A DNA stretch of 64,000 bases from Microbacterium sp. Root61 (GTDB lineage Bacteria > Actinomycetota > Actinomycetes > Actinomycetales > Microbacteriaceae). Below are positions 17,381-25,742 of this stretch, piece by piece. Position 1 is the stretch's first letter, and the number at the start of each line of letters is the position of its first letter. The translations under genes and the position numbers were made by a program. The notes beneath the pieces were generated by a model. It did not search any database. It saw nothing but the letters and a program-made list of their open reading frames with translations, and was not told the DNA's origin. Location of the stretch: the NCBI RefSeq assembly GCF_001427525.1, contig NZ_LMGU01000002.1:273010-337009 (forward strand). The letters run 5' to 3'.

Positions 17381-18481
17381 ATGACCGCCTTTCGCATCGA
17401 CGTCCCGCAGGAGCAGCTCGACGACCTGCAGATCCGCCTCGACCGCGTGCGCTGGCCGGACGCCGTCGCCGACGGCGACGACTGGTCGTGGGGCACCCCG
17501 CCGGCGACGATGCGGGTGCTGATGGACCGCTGGCGCGACGGCTACGACTGGCGGGCCACCGAGCGGCGCCTGAACGCCGCCGAGCAGCACCTCGTCGAAG
17601 TCGACGGATGCGGTATCCATGCCGTGCGCGCCGGCACTCCAGGGGCGACCCCGCTCCTGCTGCTGCACGGGTGGCCGGACTCGATCCTCCGGTTCGAGAA
17701 GGCGCTGCCCCTGCTGGCCGACCGCTTCGACATCGTCGTGCCCAGCCTGCCCGGCTACGGTTTCTCGCAGCGCCCGGCCGTGCCGGGGATGGGCCCGGCG
17801 CGCGTGGCGGACCTGCTGACCGGGCTGATGGACGGCTTCGGCTTCACCCGATTCGGCGTGCACGGGGCGGACATCGGCAGCACCATCGCCGAGGCGATCG
17901 CGCGGAACGCTCCGGGCCGGGTGATCGGCCTGCACCTGGGCGATGTGCCGCCGTGGCGACGGGCGGGCGTCGATCCCGACACACTCTCTGCCGAGGAGAC
18001 CGCCTACTTCGCCGAGGTCGCGGAGTGGTTCGGCACGGAAGCCGCGTACCTGATCCTGCAGCGCACCAAGCCGCAGACCCTCGCGTACGGGTTGACGGAT
18101 TCGCCCGTCGCGCTCGCCGCCTGGTTCGTGGAGAAGTTCCGCGGCTGGAGCGACTGCGACGGCGACGTGTTCACGCGCTTCACGCCGGACGAGCTCATCG
18201 ACAACCTCATGGTCTATTGGGTCACCGGCACCGCGGGATCGGCCGCGCGCTACTACCGGGAGGCCGCGGCCGGCCCCGGGGGAGACCCCCGCGTGCGTCT
18301 GGCCGTGCCCACCGGGTTCGCGAGCTTCCCGTTCGACATGATCCGCGCGCCCCGCGGCTATGCCGAGCGCTTCTACGACGTGCGGCGGTGGACGGAGCCC
18401 GCCCGCGGCGGGCACTTCGGACCGTGGGAGGAGCCGGAGCTCTTCGCCGCCGAGGTCCGCGCGTTCTTCGACGAGGTGTAG
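17381..18481 (+). CDS. Epoxide hydrolase, alpha/beta-hydrolase fold
   Basis: A 366-residue protein with the epoxide hydrolase N-terminal (EHN) domain (FRIDVPQEQLDDLQIRLDRVRWPD). LLLLHGWPDSILRFE follows (oxyanion HGxP motif), then the nucleophile elbow VHGADIGSTI, where Asp is the expected nucleophile. The C-terminal GGHFGPWEEPELFAAEVRAFF holds the catalytic His. It would open epoxides to diols in the cytosol; the substrate is unknown. TAGCGT (17369-17374) is 6 nt before the ATG. It is convergent with the flavin reductase gene. Confidence 0.88.
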   Translation: MTAFRIDVPQEQLDDLQIRLDRVRWPDAVADGDDWSWGTPPATMRVLMDRWRDGYDWRATERRLNAAEQHLVEVDGCGIHAVRAGTPGATPLLLLHGWPDSILRFEKALPLLADRFDIVVPSLPGYGFSQRPAVPGMGPARVADLLTGLMDGFGFTRFGVHGADIGSTIAEAIARNAPGRVIGLHLGDVPPWRRAGVDPDTLSAEETAYFAEVAEWFGTEAAYLILQRTKPQTLAYGLTDSPVALAAWFVEKFRGWSDCDGDVFTRFTPDELIDNLMVYWVTGTAGSAARYYREAAAGPGGDPRVRLAVPTGFASFPFDMIRAPRGYAERFYDVRRWTEPARGGHFGPWEEPELFAAEVRAFFDEV

Positions 18482-18486
18482 TGAGA

Positions 18487-18505
18487 AGCCCGAATGCACC
18501 GGGCT
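18487..18505. terminator. Short hairpin between convergent genes
   Basis: AGCCCG (18487-18492) pairs with CGGGCT (18500-18505) around a 7-nt loop, just after the epoxide hydrolase stop. A GGCCG...CCGGCC dyad follows. The stem is short, so termination is possible rather than certain. Confidence 0.35.
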
Positions 18506-18538
18506 CAGCGGCCGAACCGGCCCAGCGATCGAACCGAC

Positions 18539-19603
18539 TCAGCGCCGGGCGCGGAGGTACTGCTTCGGCCAGTAGTCGATGTCGGCGGCGAGCTCGGCGG
18601 ACGCCCGCAGCGCGAAATGCGGGTCCCGCAGCCATTCGCGTGCGGCCAGGATGACGTCCGCCTCACCTGCGGCGAGCACCTGCTCGGCGTGCGCGGCGTC
18701 GGAGATGAGCCCGACGGCGCCGACGGGCAGCCCGGTGGCCCGGCGCACCGCGGCGGCGAACTCGACCTGGTAGCCGGGGAACGGCGTGATCTGCTGGTGC
18801 GCGACGAGGCCACCGGTGGATACGTCGAAGAAGTCGGCTCCGCGCTCGGCGGTCCATGTCGCGACCTGGGCGACGTCGGAGACATCGAGTCCGCCCTCGG
18901 CCCAGTCGGTCGCCGAGAAGCGCACGATGAGCGGCGTCCGGGGCGCGGCGTCCCGCACCTGCGTGACGATACGCAGCAGCAGGCGGGCGCGGTTCTCCAG
19001 GCTGCCGCCGTACTCGTCGGTGCGCAGGTTCGACAGCGGCGAGAGGAACTGGTGCAGCAGGTAGCCGTGCGCGGCGTGGATCTCGAGCACGTCGAATCCG
19101 GCGGCGATGGCGCGCTCGGCGGCCGCGACGAAGTCCGCGACGACGGCGTCGATGCCGGCGAGATCCAGCGCCACGGGCTCGGCGTAGCCGTCGAACGCCA
19201 CCGCGGAGGGGGCGACGGTCGGCCAGCCGCCCTCGACGACGGGCACGCTGCCTCGGTGACCGGAGAACGGCGACCACGTCGAGGCCTTACGGCCGGCGTG
19301 GGCGAGCTGCACGCCGGCGAGGGCGCCGCGCGCCTGGATCGCCGTCACGATCGGTGCCCACGCGTCGCGCTGCGCGTCGGTCCACAGGCCGGTGTCGTCG
19401 GGGGAGATGCGTCCCTCCGGCGAGACCGCGGTCGCCTCGGCGATGACGACGCCCGCGCCGCCCGAGGCGAACTGCGCCAGATGCGTGTGGTGCCACTCCT
19501 GCACGAGACCGTCCACCGCGCTGTACTGGCACATCGGGGCGACCCACAGGCGGTTGCGCGCGGTGACGCCGCGCAGCGTCAGGGGGGAGAACAGCAGGGT
19601 CAT
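18539..19603 (-). CDS. Old-yellow-enzyme type NADH:flavin oxidoreductase (YqjM/NamA-like)
   Basis: A 354-residue FMN TIM barrel. FSPLTLRGVTARNRLWVAPMCQYSAVDG is the N-terminal OYE block with the YqjM-type Cys near the flavin. QLAHAGRKAS and HAAHGYLLHQFLSPLSNLRTDEYGGSLENR are the substrate His/Tyr and FMN-contact blocks; DFFDVSTGG and DVILAAREWLRDPHF lie near the end. It reduces activated C=C bonds with NAD(P)H; the physiological substrate is unknown. The ATG at 19603 is chosen by homology of the N-terminus. The open frame continues upstream only because of GC-rich antisense read-through. It is divergent from nnrD. Confidence 0.92.
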   Translation of the reverse strand: MTLLFSPLTLRGVTARNRLWVAPMCQYSAVDGLVQEWHHTHLAQFASGGAGVVIAEATAVSPEGRISPDDTGLWTDAQRDAWAPIVTAIQARGALAGVQLAHAGRKASTWSPFSGHRGSVPVVEGGWPTVAPSAVAFDGYAEPVALDLAGIDAVVADFVAAAERAIAAGFDVLEIHAAHGYLLHQFLSPLSNLRTDEYGGSLENRARLLLRIVTQVRDAAPRTPLIVRFSATDWAEGGLDVSDVAQVATWTAERGADFFDVSTGGLVAHQQITPFPGYQVEFAAAVRRATGLPVGAVGLISDAAHAEQVLAAGEADVILAAREWLRDPHFALRASAELAADIDYWPKQYLRARR

Positions 19604-19648
19604 CGAGGGCTCCGAGCGGGGTGTTTCGCGGGCCAGTATCGTGAGGGC

Positions 19649-20491
19649 ATGGCCGAGCTGTGGGGTGCGACGGACGCGGGACGCGTACTCCGGATGCCAA
19701 CGGCCGCCGACGACAAGTATTCCCGTGGCGTGCTGGGCATGCGAACCGGATCGACCCGCTACCCGGGTGCCGCGGTGCTCGGTGTCGAGGCCGCGTGGCG
19801 CACCGGCATCGGCCTGGTGCGCTACCTCGGCCCGCCCGCACCCACCGATCTGGTGCTGAACCGCCGTCCCGAGACCGTGACGGTCGACGGTCGTGTGCAG
19901 GCCTGGGTGATCGGGTCGGGCACGGATCCGCAGGACAGAGCGGATGCCGAGACCGCCGCACTGCGCGGCATCCTCTCCGGCGCCGTGCCCGTCGTGGTCG
20001 ACGCCGGCGCGCTCGATCTCGCGGTGGGCGCGACGGCGCCGCGCATCCTGACCCCGCACGATCGCGAGCACGATCGGCTCCGGGCGGCACTCGGACTGCG
20101 CGCGGTCGGCGCCTCCCGGGAAGATGCGGCTGTGGAGACCGCTCGTGCGCTGGGCGCCACCGTGCTGCTGAAGGGCTCCGTGACGATCGTGGCCGACGCC
20201 GACGGATGGATCGCCCACGTGGCATCGGGCACCCCATGGCTGGCGACGGCCGGCACGGGCGACGTGCTGGCCGGTGCCATCGGTGCGGTGCTCGCGGGTG
20301 CCGCAGCGGGTGCCGGCGGACCGGTGCACCTCGGTCGGGTCGCCGCGACGGGCGCCTGGCTGCACGGCCGCGCCGCGACGCTGTGCACGCAGGCCGCGGT
20401 AGGCGGGGCGGGGACGGGGCCGATCACGGCACTGGATGCCGCCGGGTACTTGCCGCGGGCCGTGGCCGAGGTGCTGCGGGCATCGCCCTAG
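19649..20491 (+). CDS. nnrD: ADP-dependent NAD(P)H-hydrate dehydratase
   Basis: A 280-residue ribokinase-like domain protein matching the C-terminal half of YjeF/Nnr. RMPTAADDKYSRGVLGMRTGS opens the domain, AWVIGSGTD follows, and the signature TAGTGDVLAGAIGAVLAG contains the GTGDVL anion-hole motif with the catalytic Asp. It repairs damaged hydrated NAD(P)H using ADP. The epimerase half (NnrE) is not fused here and not seen nearby. TATCGT (19637-19642) is 6 nt before the ATG, so it is leaderless. Confidence 0.9.
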   Translation: MAELWGATDAGRVLRMPTAADDKYSRGVLGMRTGSTRYPGAAVLGVEAAWRTGIGLVRYLGPPAPTDLVLNRRPETVTVDGRVQAWVIGSGTDPQDRADAETAALRGILSGAVPVVVDAGALDLAVGATAPRILTPHDREHDRLRAALGLRAVGASREDAAVETARALGATVLLKGSVTIVADADGWIAHVASGTPWLATAGTGDVLAGAIGAVLAGAAAGAGGPVHLGRVAATGAWLHGRAATLCTQAAVGGAGTGPITALDAAGYLPRAVAEVLRASP

Positions 20492-20500
20492 ACTCGGAGG

Positions 20501-21772
20501 GTGTCGAGGCGGGCGGTCCTGTGGGTGGCGTTCGTCGTCGTCCATGTCGGCGTCGCGCTGTTGGGCTGGTTCCTGCCGAACGCCCCGATGGGGGATGTCT
20601 ACCTCGTCTACGAACCCTGGTCGAGTGCCGCACTCAGCGGCGGCATCGTCAACGGGGAGAACGTCGGCATCGTCGGTCTGACCGTGCCGTGGGTCTATCC
20701 GCAGCTGGCGTTGCTGCCGATGGTGCTGGCTCAGGCGCTCGCCTGGATCGGCGGCGGCGGGGTCTTCGCCTACATCATCGCGTGGGCCGTGCTGGTGACC
20801 ATCGCCGACGCGCTCGCGTTCGCGATGCTCGTCGGGCGCGGCCGAGCGACCGGCCGCACGGTCGCCGCGTGGTTCTGGCTCGCCCTCATCGCCATGCTCG
20901 GACCGGTCGGCATGTATCGACTCGACGGCCTGACCGTGCCGCTCGCGATCGCCGGCTCGCTGTGGCTGGTCGGCCGCCCCTGGATCGGCGCCACTCTCCT
21001 CGCGATCGCCACCTGGATCAAGGTCTGGCCGGCTGCGCTGATCGCCGCCGCCGTCATCGCGGTGCGCCGTCGGCTCGCCGTGCTCGGCGCCGCTGTGGCG
21101 GTCTCGGCCGTGACGCTGGCGGTGGTGATCGCCTCCGGGGGCGGTGCCTACGCGTTCGGCTTCATCGGCGACCAGACCGGTCGCGGACTGCAGATCGAGG
21201 CGCCGATCAGCACCGTCTACATGTGGCGCAGCGCACTGCTCATGCCGGATTCGGCCATCATCTACGACCCGGACATGCTCACCTTCCAGGTGACCGGCCC
21301 GCTGCTGGACGTCGTCATCGCCGTGATGACGCCCGTGCTCGTGCTGGCCGTACTCTCGGTCGCGGCGCTCGGCGCGTACAAGGCATGGCGCGGCGCCTCG
21401 TTCGTGCGGCTGTTCCCGCCGCTCGCGCTCGGCCTCGTGCTCGCCTTCATCGTCTTCAACAAGGTCGGATCGCCGCAGTACATGACGTGGATCATCGCGC
21501 CGCTCGTGGTCGGCCTCGTGATCGACCGGCGGCGCTGGTTCACGCCGGCCGCCCTCGGGCTGGGCATCGCGCTGCTGACCCAGGCGATCTACCCCCTCAC
21601 CTACGACGGCCTCATGCTGATGTGGCCTCAGGTGTTCCCCGTCGTGCTGCTGACGATCCGCAACATCCTGCTGATCGTCCTGTTCGTGTGGGTGGTGATG
21701 CGCCTCGTGCAGGTGCCCGCCCACCGCCGGCAGGCCTCACCTCATCGCGCAACCGCCGTCTCGGCGCCCTGA
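20501..21772 (+). CDS. Multi-pass membrane protein of the GT87 (DUF2029-like) type
   Basis: A 423-residue integral membrane protein with about ten hydrophobic segments, starting VLWVAFVVVHVGVALLGWFLP. The pattern of an N-terminal periplasmic loop (NAPMGDVYLVYEPWSSAALSG) followed by GVWPxxxx-like helices and a final FNKVGSPQYMTWIIAPLVVG segment resembles polyprenol-phosphate-mannose-dependent GT87 mannosyltransferases. I cannot point to a verified catalytic residue. A TAGACT box (20489-20494) is 6 nt before the GTG start. The thiamine-binding gene follows after 17 bp. Confidence 0.65.
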   Translation: MSRRAVLWVAFVVVHVGVALLGWFLPNAPMGDVYLVYEPWSSAALSGGIVNGENVGIVGLTVPWVYPQLALLPMVLAQALAWIGGGGVFAYIIAWAVLVTIADALAFAMLVGRGRATGRTVAAWFWLALIAMLGPVGMYRLDGLTVPLAIAGSLWLVGRPWIGATLLAIATWIKVWPAALIAAAVIAVRRRLAVLGAAVAVSAVTLAVVIASGGGAYAFGFIGDQTGRGLQIEAPISTVYMWRSALLMPDSAIIYDPDMLTFQVTGPLLDVVIAVMTPVLVLAVLSVAALGAYKAWRGASFVRLFPPLALGLVLAFIVFNKVGSPQYMTWIIAPLVVGLVIDRRRWFTPAALGLGIALLTQAIYPLTYDGLMLMWPQVFPVVLLTIRNILLIVLFVWVVMRLVQVPAHRRQASPHRATAVSAP

Positions 21773-21789
21773 CCCCCACAGGAGGCCTC

Positions 21790-22110
21790 ATGCTGATCGC
21801 ATTCTCCGTCGCTCCCAGCGGCACCGGAAACGTGGACGGGTCGGTGCACGATGCCGTCGCCGCAGCGGTCCGCGTCGTGCGCGACTCGGGCCTGCCGCAC
21901 CGCACCACCTCGATGTTCACCGAGGTGGAGGGGGAGTGGGACGAGGTCATGGATGTCGTGCGCCGCGCCACCGACGCGGTGATGCCGTTCGGGTCCCGCG
22001 TGTCGCTGGTGCTCAAGGCCGACATCCGGCCCGGCTTCACCGGGGAACTCGACGCGAAGGTCGAGCGGCTCGAAGCGGCGATCGACGACGCGGCACAGCA
22101 GTCCGACTGA
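21790..22110 (+). CDS. MTH1187/YkoF-type thiamine-binding protein
   Basis: A 106-residue protein of the UPF0045 (MTH1187) family, starting MLIAFSVAPSGTGNVDGSV, with TTSMFTEVEGEWDEVMDVVRRA and SRVSLVLKADIRPG. The family forms ferredoxin-like beta-alpha-beta tetramers, and several members bind thiamine or precursors in the cytosol. A clear SD (AGGAGG) lies 6 nt before the ATG, and the gene is 17 bp after the GT87-like gene, so co-transcription is likely. No TPP riboswitch is visible upstream. Confidence 0.85.
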   Translation: MLIAFSVAPSGTGNVDGSVHDAVAAAVRVVRDSGLPHRTTSMFTEVEGEWDEVMDVVRRATDAVMPFGSRVSLVLKADIRPGFTGELDAKVERLEAAIDDAAQQSD

Positions 22111-22148
22111 TACTCGGCCCGTCCGGTCGAGCCGATCTCCATCTCGTC

Positions 22149-22178
22149 TTGGCAGAAATCGAATCGATTCGATAGAAT
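22149..22178 (+). promoter_or_regulatory. Promoter with operator palindrome ahead of the MATE gene
   Basis: TTGGCA (22149-22154) and TAGAAT (22173-22178) are separated by 18 bp. A perfect 16-bp palindrome ATCGAATCGATTCGAT (22158-22173) fills the spacer. A central CG flanked by AAT/ATT recalls LacI-family operators, but MarR or TetR repressors could also fit. Any bound protein would exclude polymerase. No regulator gene is adjacent. Confidence 0.6.
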
Positions 22179-22245
22179 GATGGGCTGGTGCTGAACGTGG
22201 CGCCGCTGTCTTCGGTCCGCACTCTCTGTTCTGCGAGCACTTCTC

Positions 22246-23727
22246 ATGGCCACTTCCCTGACCACAGGGCGCCCCTGGCGCGTCATCCTCACCTTCTCCG
22301 TACCCCTGCTGATCGGCAACATCGTCCAGCAGATGTACCAGTTCGTCGACGCCATCGTCGTCGGAAGACACCTCGGCGTGGAGTCGCTGGCCGCCGTCGG
22401 CGCCACCGGCAGCCTGCTGTTCCTGCTGCTCGGCTTCGCCTGGGGACTCACGAGCGGATTCGCAATCCCCACGGCGCAGGCTTTCGGTGCGGGGGACCAC
22501 CCGGCCGTGCGCCGCTCGGTGGCCGCGGGCGCGGTCCTCACCGCCATCACCAGCGTTCTGCTGACGGTGATCGCGCCGCTGATCGCCGCGCCGGTCCTCG
22601 AGCTGATGAAGACACCGCCGGAGCTCATGGCCGAGGCGACGATCTTCACCCAGGTGAGCTTCATCGGCGCGGGCGCCATGATGTTCTTCAACTTCCTCGC
22701 GGCGATCATCCGCGCGATCGGCGATTCCCGCACGCCCCTGGTGTTCCTCACCCTGGCCTGCGTGCTGAACATCGGTCTCGTCATCCTGATGGTGGGGCCC
22801 CTGGCCTGGGGCGTCGCGGGTGCGGCGTGGGCGACGGTCATCTCGCAGGCCGTCTCGGTGCTGCTGTGCCTCGAGTACGTCCGCCGGCGCGTTCCCGTGC
22901 TGCACCTGCGCCGGGCCGACTGGCGCGTCACGCGTGCCGACCTCGCGGAGCACCTGCGACTCGGTCTGCCGATGGGCTTCCAGGCGTCGATCATCGCCAT
23001 TGGAACCCTCACGGTGCAGATCGCGCTGAACACGCTGGGCACCGACGCGGTCGCCGCGTACACCACGGCATCCCGTGTCGACGGGATCGCGGTGGCCATG
23101 CTCTCCTCGCTCGGCCTGGCCGTGTCGATGTACGCCGCACAGAACCTCGGCGGGCGCCGCCCCGACCGCATCCGCAAGGGTGTCGTGCAGGCGATCTGGA
23201 TCTCGCTGGCGGCGGGCGCCGTGATCGGTGCCGTCATCATCGCCTTCGGCGTGCCGATGGTCCGCCTGTTCATCGGTGATGGATCCGACGAGGTCGTCGA
23301 TCTCGCGCACCTCATGCTCGTGGTCAACGGCGCGACCTACTGGGCGCTGGGCGTGCTGTTCGTCGTGCGCGGGGCCCTGCAGGGGCTGGGCTACACCCTC
23401 ATCCCGACCGTCACCGGCATCGTCGAACTGGCCATGCGCATCTCGGCGGCGATCGTCCTTGGCGCGATGTTCGGCTTCATCGGAGTCGCGCTGAGCAATC
23501 CGCTGGCGTGGCTGGGGGCGATCGCGCTCCTCCTGCCCGCGTACGTGCGTGCGCATCGCAAGCTCGGACGGATGCCGGTGGAACCGGTGGAGATGACACT
23601 CACCACCCCCATCCCCGTGATCGGCCCGACCGACGGCTCGATGACCGTCGACGCGGTCGTGACCTCGCCGATCCCGGTGGTGTCGCCGAGCCGACGCCGG
23701 CGCACCGCACGCAAAGTCGACGCGTGA
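22246..23727 (+). CDS. MATE-family efflux transporter
   Basis: A 493-residue, 12-helix transporter with two MATE repeats. WRVILTFSVPLLIGNIVQQMYQFVDAIVVGRHLG begins the first, and LRLGLPMGFQASIIAIGTLTVQIALN begins the second. MATE proteins export cationic drugs or metabolites using Na+ or H+. The first ATG (22246) has no convincing SD; the 5' leader from the promoter at 22149-22178 is about 60 nt. The C-terminus is a charged tail (SRRRRTARKVDA). The following MFS gene overlaps by 4 bp, so both exporters share one mRNA. Confidence 0.9.
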   Translation: MATSLTTGRPWRVILTFSVPLLIGNIVQQMYQFVDAIVVGRHLGVESLAAVGATGSLLFLLLGFAWGLTSGFAIPTAQAFGAGDHPAVRRSVAAGAVLTAITSVLLTVIAPLIAAPVLELMKTPPELMAEATIFTQVSFIGAGAMMFFNFLAAIIRAIGDSRTPLVFLTLACVLNIGLVILMVGPLAWGVAGAAWATVISQAVSVLLCLEYVRRRVPVLHLRRADWRVTRADLAEHLRLGLPMGFQASIIAIGTLTVQIALNTLGTDAVAAYTTASRVDGIAVAMLSSLGLAVSMYAAQNLGGRRPDRIRKGVVQAIWISLAAGAVIGAVIIAFGVPMVRLFIGDGSDEVVDLAHLMLVVNGATYWALGVLFVVRGALQGLGYTLIPTVTGIVELAMRISAAIVLGAMFGFIGVALSNPLAWLGAIALLLPAYVRAHRKLGRMPVEPVEMTLTTPIPVIGPTDGSMTVDAVVTSPIPVVSPSRRRRTARKVDA

Positions 23728-24953
23728 CGTCCGCAACGCCGTCGCGGTCTGCCGCGAGATGGGCGCTCCTGTCGCTCGCCATCGGCAGCTTCGGCATCGG
23801 CATGACCGAGTTCGTGATGATGGGGCTGCTGCCTGACGTCGCGTCCGACCTCCTCCCTGACGCCGCGAGCCCTGAGACGGCCATCGCCCAGGCCGGCTGG
23901 CTGATCAGCCTGTACGCGCTCGGCGTCGTCATCGGCGCTCCGACGATCGCCGGATCGGTGGCGCGTTTCCCGCGACACCGCGTGATGATCACGCTAGCCG
24001 TGGCACTCACCCTGTTCAACGCGCTGACCTTCCTCGCCCCGACGTTCGAGATGGTCGCGGCATCCCGCTTCCTCGCGGGCCTCCCGCACGGCGCCTACTT
24101 CGGGATCGGCGCGCTCGTCGCAGCCGACGTCCTCGGGCCGGGCAACCGGGCCAAGGGGGTGGCCTACATTCTCACCGGCCTGACCATCGCCAACGTGGTG
24201 GGGGTGCCGCTGGGCACCTTCCTCGGCCAGCAGTTCGGCTGGCGGTACGCGTTCGTGATCGTCGCGGGGATCTTCGCCCTGGCGACGGTGTGCATCGGGT
24301 TCTTCGTGCCTGCGCATCCGGGGGACCCGGGGCGGACTCTGCGCGCCGAGCTCGGGGTGTTCCGCATCGGACAGGTCTGGCTGACGCTGGGTATCGGCGC
24401 GATCGGCTTCGGCGGGTTCTTCGCGGTCTACAGCTACGTCGCCCCGCTGATCACCGAGGTCTCCGGGTCGCCGGAGTGGGCCGTGCCGATCGTCCTGGTC
24501 GTGATGGGCATCGGGATGACGATCGGCAACCTCGTGGGCGGGCATCTCGCCGACCGCGATCTCAAGGGCACGCTGATGTGGGGTTTCGCGGCCCTGGCCG
24601 TCGTGCTGGCCGGCGTCGGGATCAGCGCGCCGTGGCTCATCGCCCTCATCCTCTTCATCTTCGCGACGGGGTTCATCTCCGCCGGGCTCAGCCCGTCGAT
24701 CCAGACGCGGCTGATGGACGTCGCGCACGACAACCAGTCGATCGCCGCCGCGCTGAACCACTCCGCCCTGAACATCGGCAACAGCATGGGGGCTTTCGTC
24801 GGCGGGCTCGTGATCGCCCTCGGGTGGGGTTTCGCGGCTCCGCCGTGGGTCGGCGCCGCCCTCGCCCTGGGTGGCCTGGCCATCACGGCGGTGAGCTTCC
24901 GCGTGGAGGCTCGGTCGGCGGCGCGTCGTGCGGTGAGTGCCACCGCGGCCTAG
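23724..24953 (+). CDS. MFS transporter, AraJ/DHA1-type
   Basis: A 409-residue, 12-helix MFS protein. ALLSLAIGSFGIGMTEFVMMGLLPDVASDL is the typical first helix of sugar-efflux/chloramphenicol-type DHA1 transporters, followed by GWLISLYALGVVIGAPTIA and the motif-A-like SVARFPRHRVMI. The GTG start at 23724 overlaps the MATE stop (GTGA), which gives one transcription unit with two exporters, presumably under the palindromic operator upstream. Substrate unknown. Confidence 0.88.
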   Translation: MTSATPSRSAARWALLSLAIGSFGIGMTEFVMMGLLPDVASDLLPDAASPETAIAQAGWLISLYALGVVIGAPTIAGSVARFPRHRVMITLAVALTLFNALTFLAPTFEMVAASRFLAGLPHGAYFGIGALVAADVLGPGNRAKGVAYILTGLTIANVVGVPLGTFLGQQFGWRYAFVIVAGIFALATVCIGFFVPAHPGDPGRTLRAELGVFRIGQVWLTLGIGAIGFGGFFAVYSYVAPLITEVSGSPEWAVPIVLVVMGIGMTIGNLVGGHLADRDLKGTLMWGFAALAVVLAGVGISAPWLIALILFIFATGFISAGLSPSIQTRLMDVAHDNQSIAAALNHSALNIGNSMGAFVGGLVIALGWGFAAPPWVGAALALGGLAITAVSFRVEARSAARRAVSATAA

Positions 24954-24964
24954 AGTCGGTCTCG

Positions 24965-25738
24965 ATGGACGACACGACACCGGGCGAGACGAACGCCGCA
25001 CGCACGTTCCGAGAACTCGCCGACGCGTTGGGTGAGGCTCGTCCTCGCACCGACGCGGATGCGCACGACCCCGCCATCCCGGTCGCCGCGACCGTCATCC
25101 TGCTGCGCGACACGGACGCAGGCCCGGAGGTGCTTCTCATCGAGCGCCCCGATCGTGGCTCGTTCGCCGGCGCCTGGGTCTTCCCGGGCGGCAAGGTCGA
25201 GGCAGCGGATCGGATCGGTCTGCCTGCGGATGCTGCGGAAGAGACCGTCGCGCGCGTCGCGGGCGTGCGCGAGACCCTCGAGGAGGTCGGGCTCGTCCTC
25301 CCCGAGGACGCCCTGACCACCCTGTCGTGCTGGGATCCGCCGCCGGGTGCGCCGCTGCGTATCCGCACATGGTTCTTCCTCGCCCCGGTGCCCGAGGGCG
25401 AGCTCCTCCTGCAGCAGGCGGAGGCCATCGCCTCCCTGTGGGTGCGGCCGAGCGAGATGCTCGCCCGGCATGGACGGGGCGAAGTGCTGCTCTACCCGCC
25501 CACCTGGGTCACCCTGCACGGGCTCTCGGATCAGCCGGACGTCGCCACGACGCTCGCCGAGGCCCGGCTGGCCGGCCCGGCGTCCTTCCACACGGCGGTG
25601 CGATCCGGGCCGGTGGGGCCCGTCTTCTACTGGGCTGAGGATGCCGAGTACGCCGCCGACCGCCAGGACGAGGCATCCGGGGCCCGTCACCGCCTCGAAG
25701 CGGGCGCGCTGCCCTGGACCTACGTCCGCACGCCGTAG
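24965..25738 (+). CDS. NUDIX hydrolase
   Basis: A 257-residue NUDIX-fold protein. PVAATVILLRDTDAGPEVLLIERP is the first strand pair. The Nudix box runs from WVFPGGKVEAADR to VRETLEEVGLVLP, with about a 20-residue insertion between the GG and RETLEEVG halves compared with the classical spacing. This matches the long-insert actinobacterial NUDIX group often related to RNA-decapping or CoA-type NUDIX proteins. Substrate unknown. TAGAGT (24951-24956) lies 8 nt before the ATG. It converges with metX, only 4 bp apart, with no terminator. Confidence 0.85.
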   Translation: MDDTTPGETNAARTFRELADALGEARPRTDADAHDPAIPVAATVILLRDTDAGPEVLLIERPDRGSFAGAWVFPGGKVEAADRIGLPADAAEETVARVAGVRETLEEVGLVLPEDALTTLSCWDPPPGAPLRIRTWFFLAPVPEGELLLQQAEAIASLWVRPSEMLARHGRGEVLLYPPTWVTLHGLSDQPDVATTLAEARLAGPASFHTAVRSGPVGPVFYWAEDAEYAADRQDEASGARHRLEAGALPWTYVRTP

Positions 25739-25742
25739 CGCG

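Noticed and set aside
18539..21724. A 1061-codon reverse frame extending far beyond the flavin reductase
   Set aside because: Only the last 354 codons encode the OYE protein; the rest is antisense to nnrD and the GT87-like gene and has Arg/His/Gly-rich composition.
22177..22194. Five-codon ORF MMGWC before the MATE gene
   Set aside because: Its ATG overlaps the -10 box, so it would not be within the transcript.
22188..23279. A 363-codon forward frame with GTG 9 nt after TAGAAT
   Set aside because: Leaderless spacing is tempting, but the product overlaps MATE in another frame and is Arg/His-rich with no domain.
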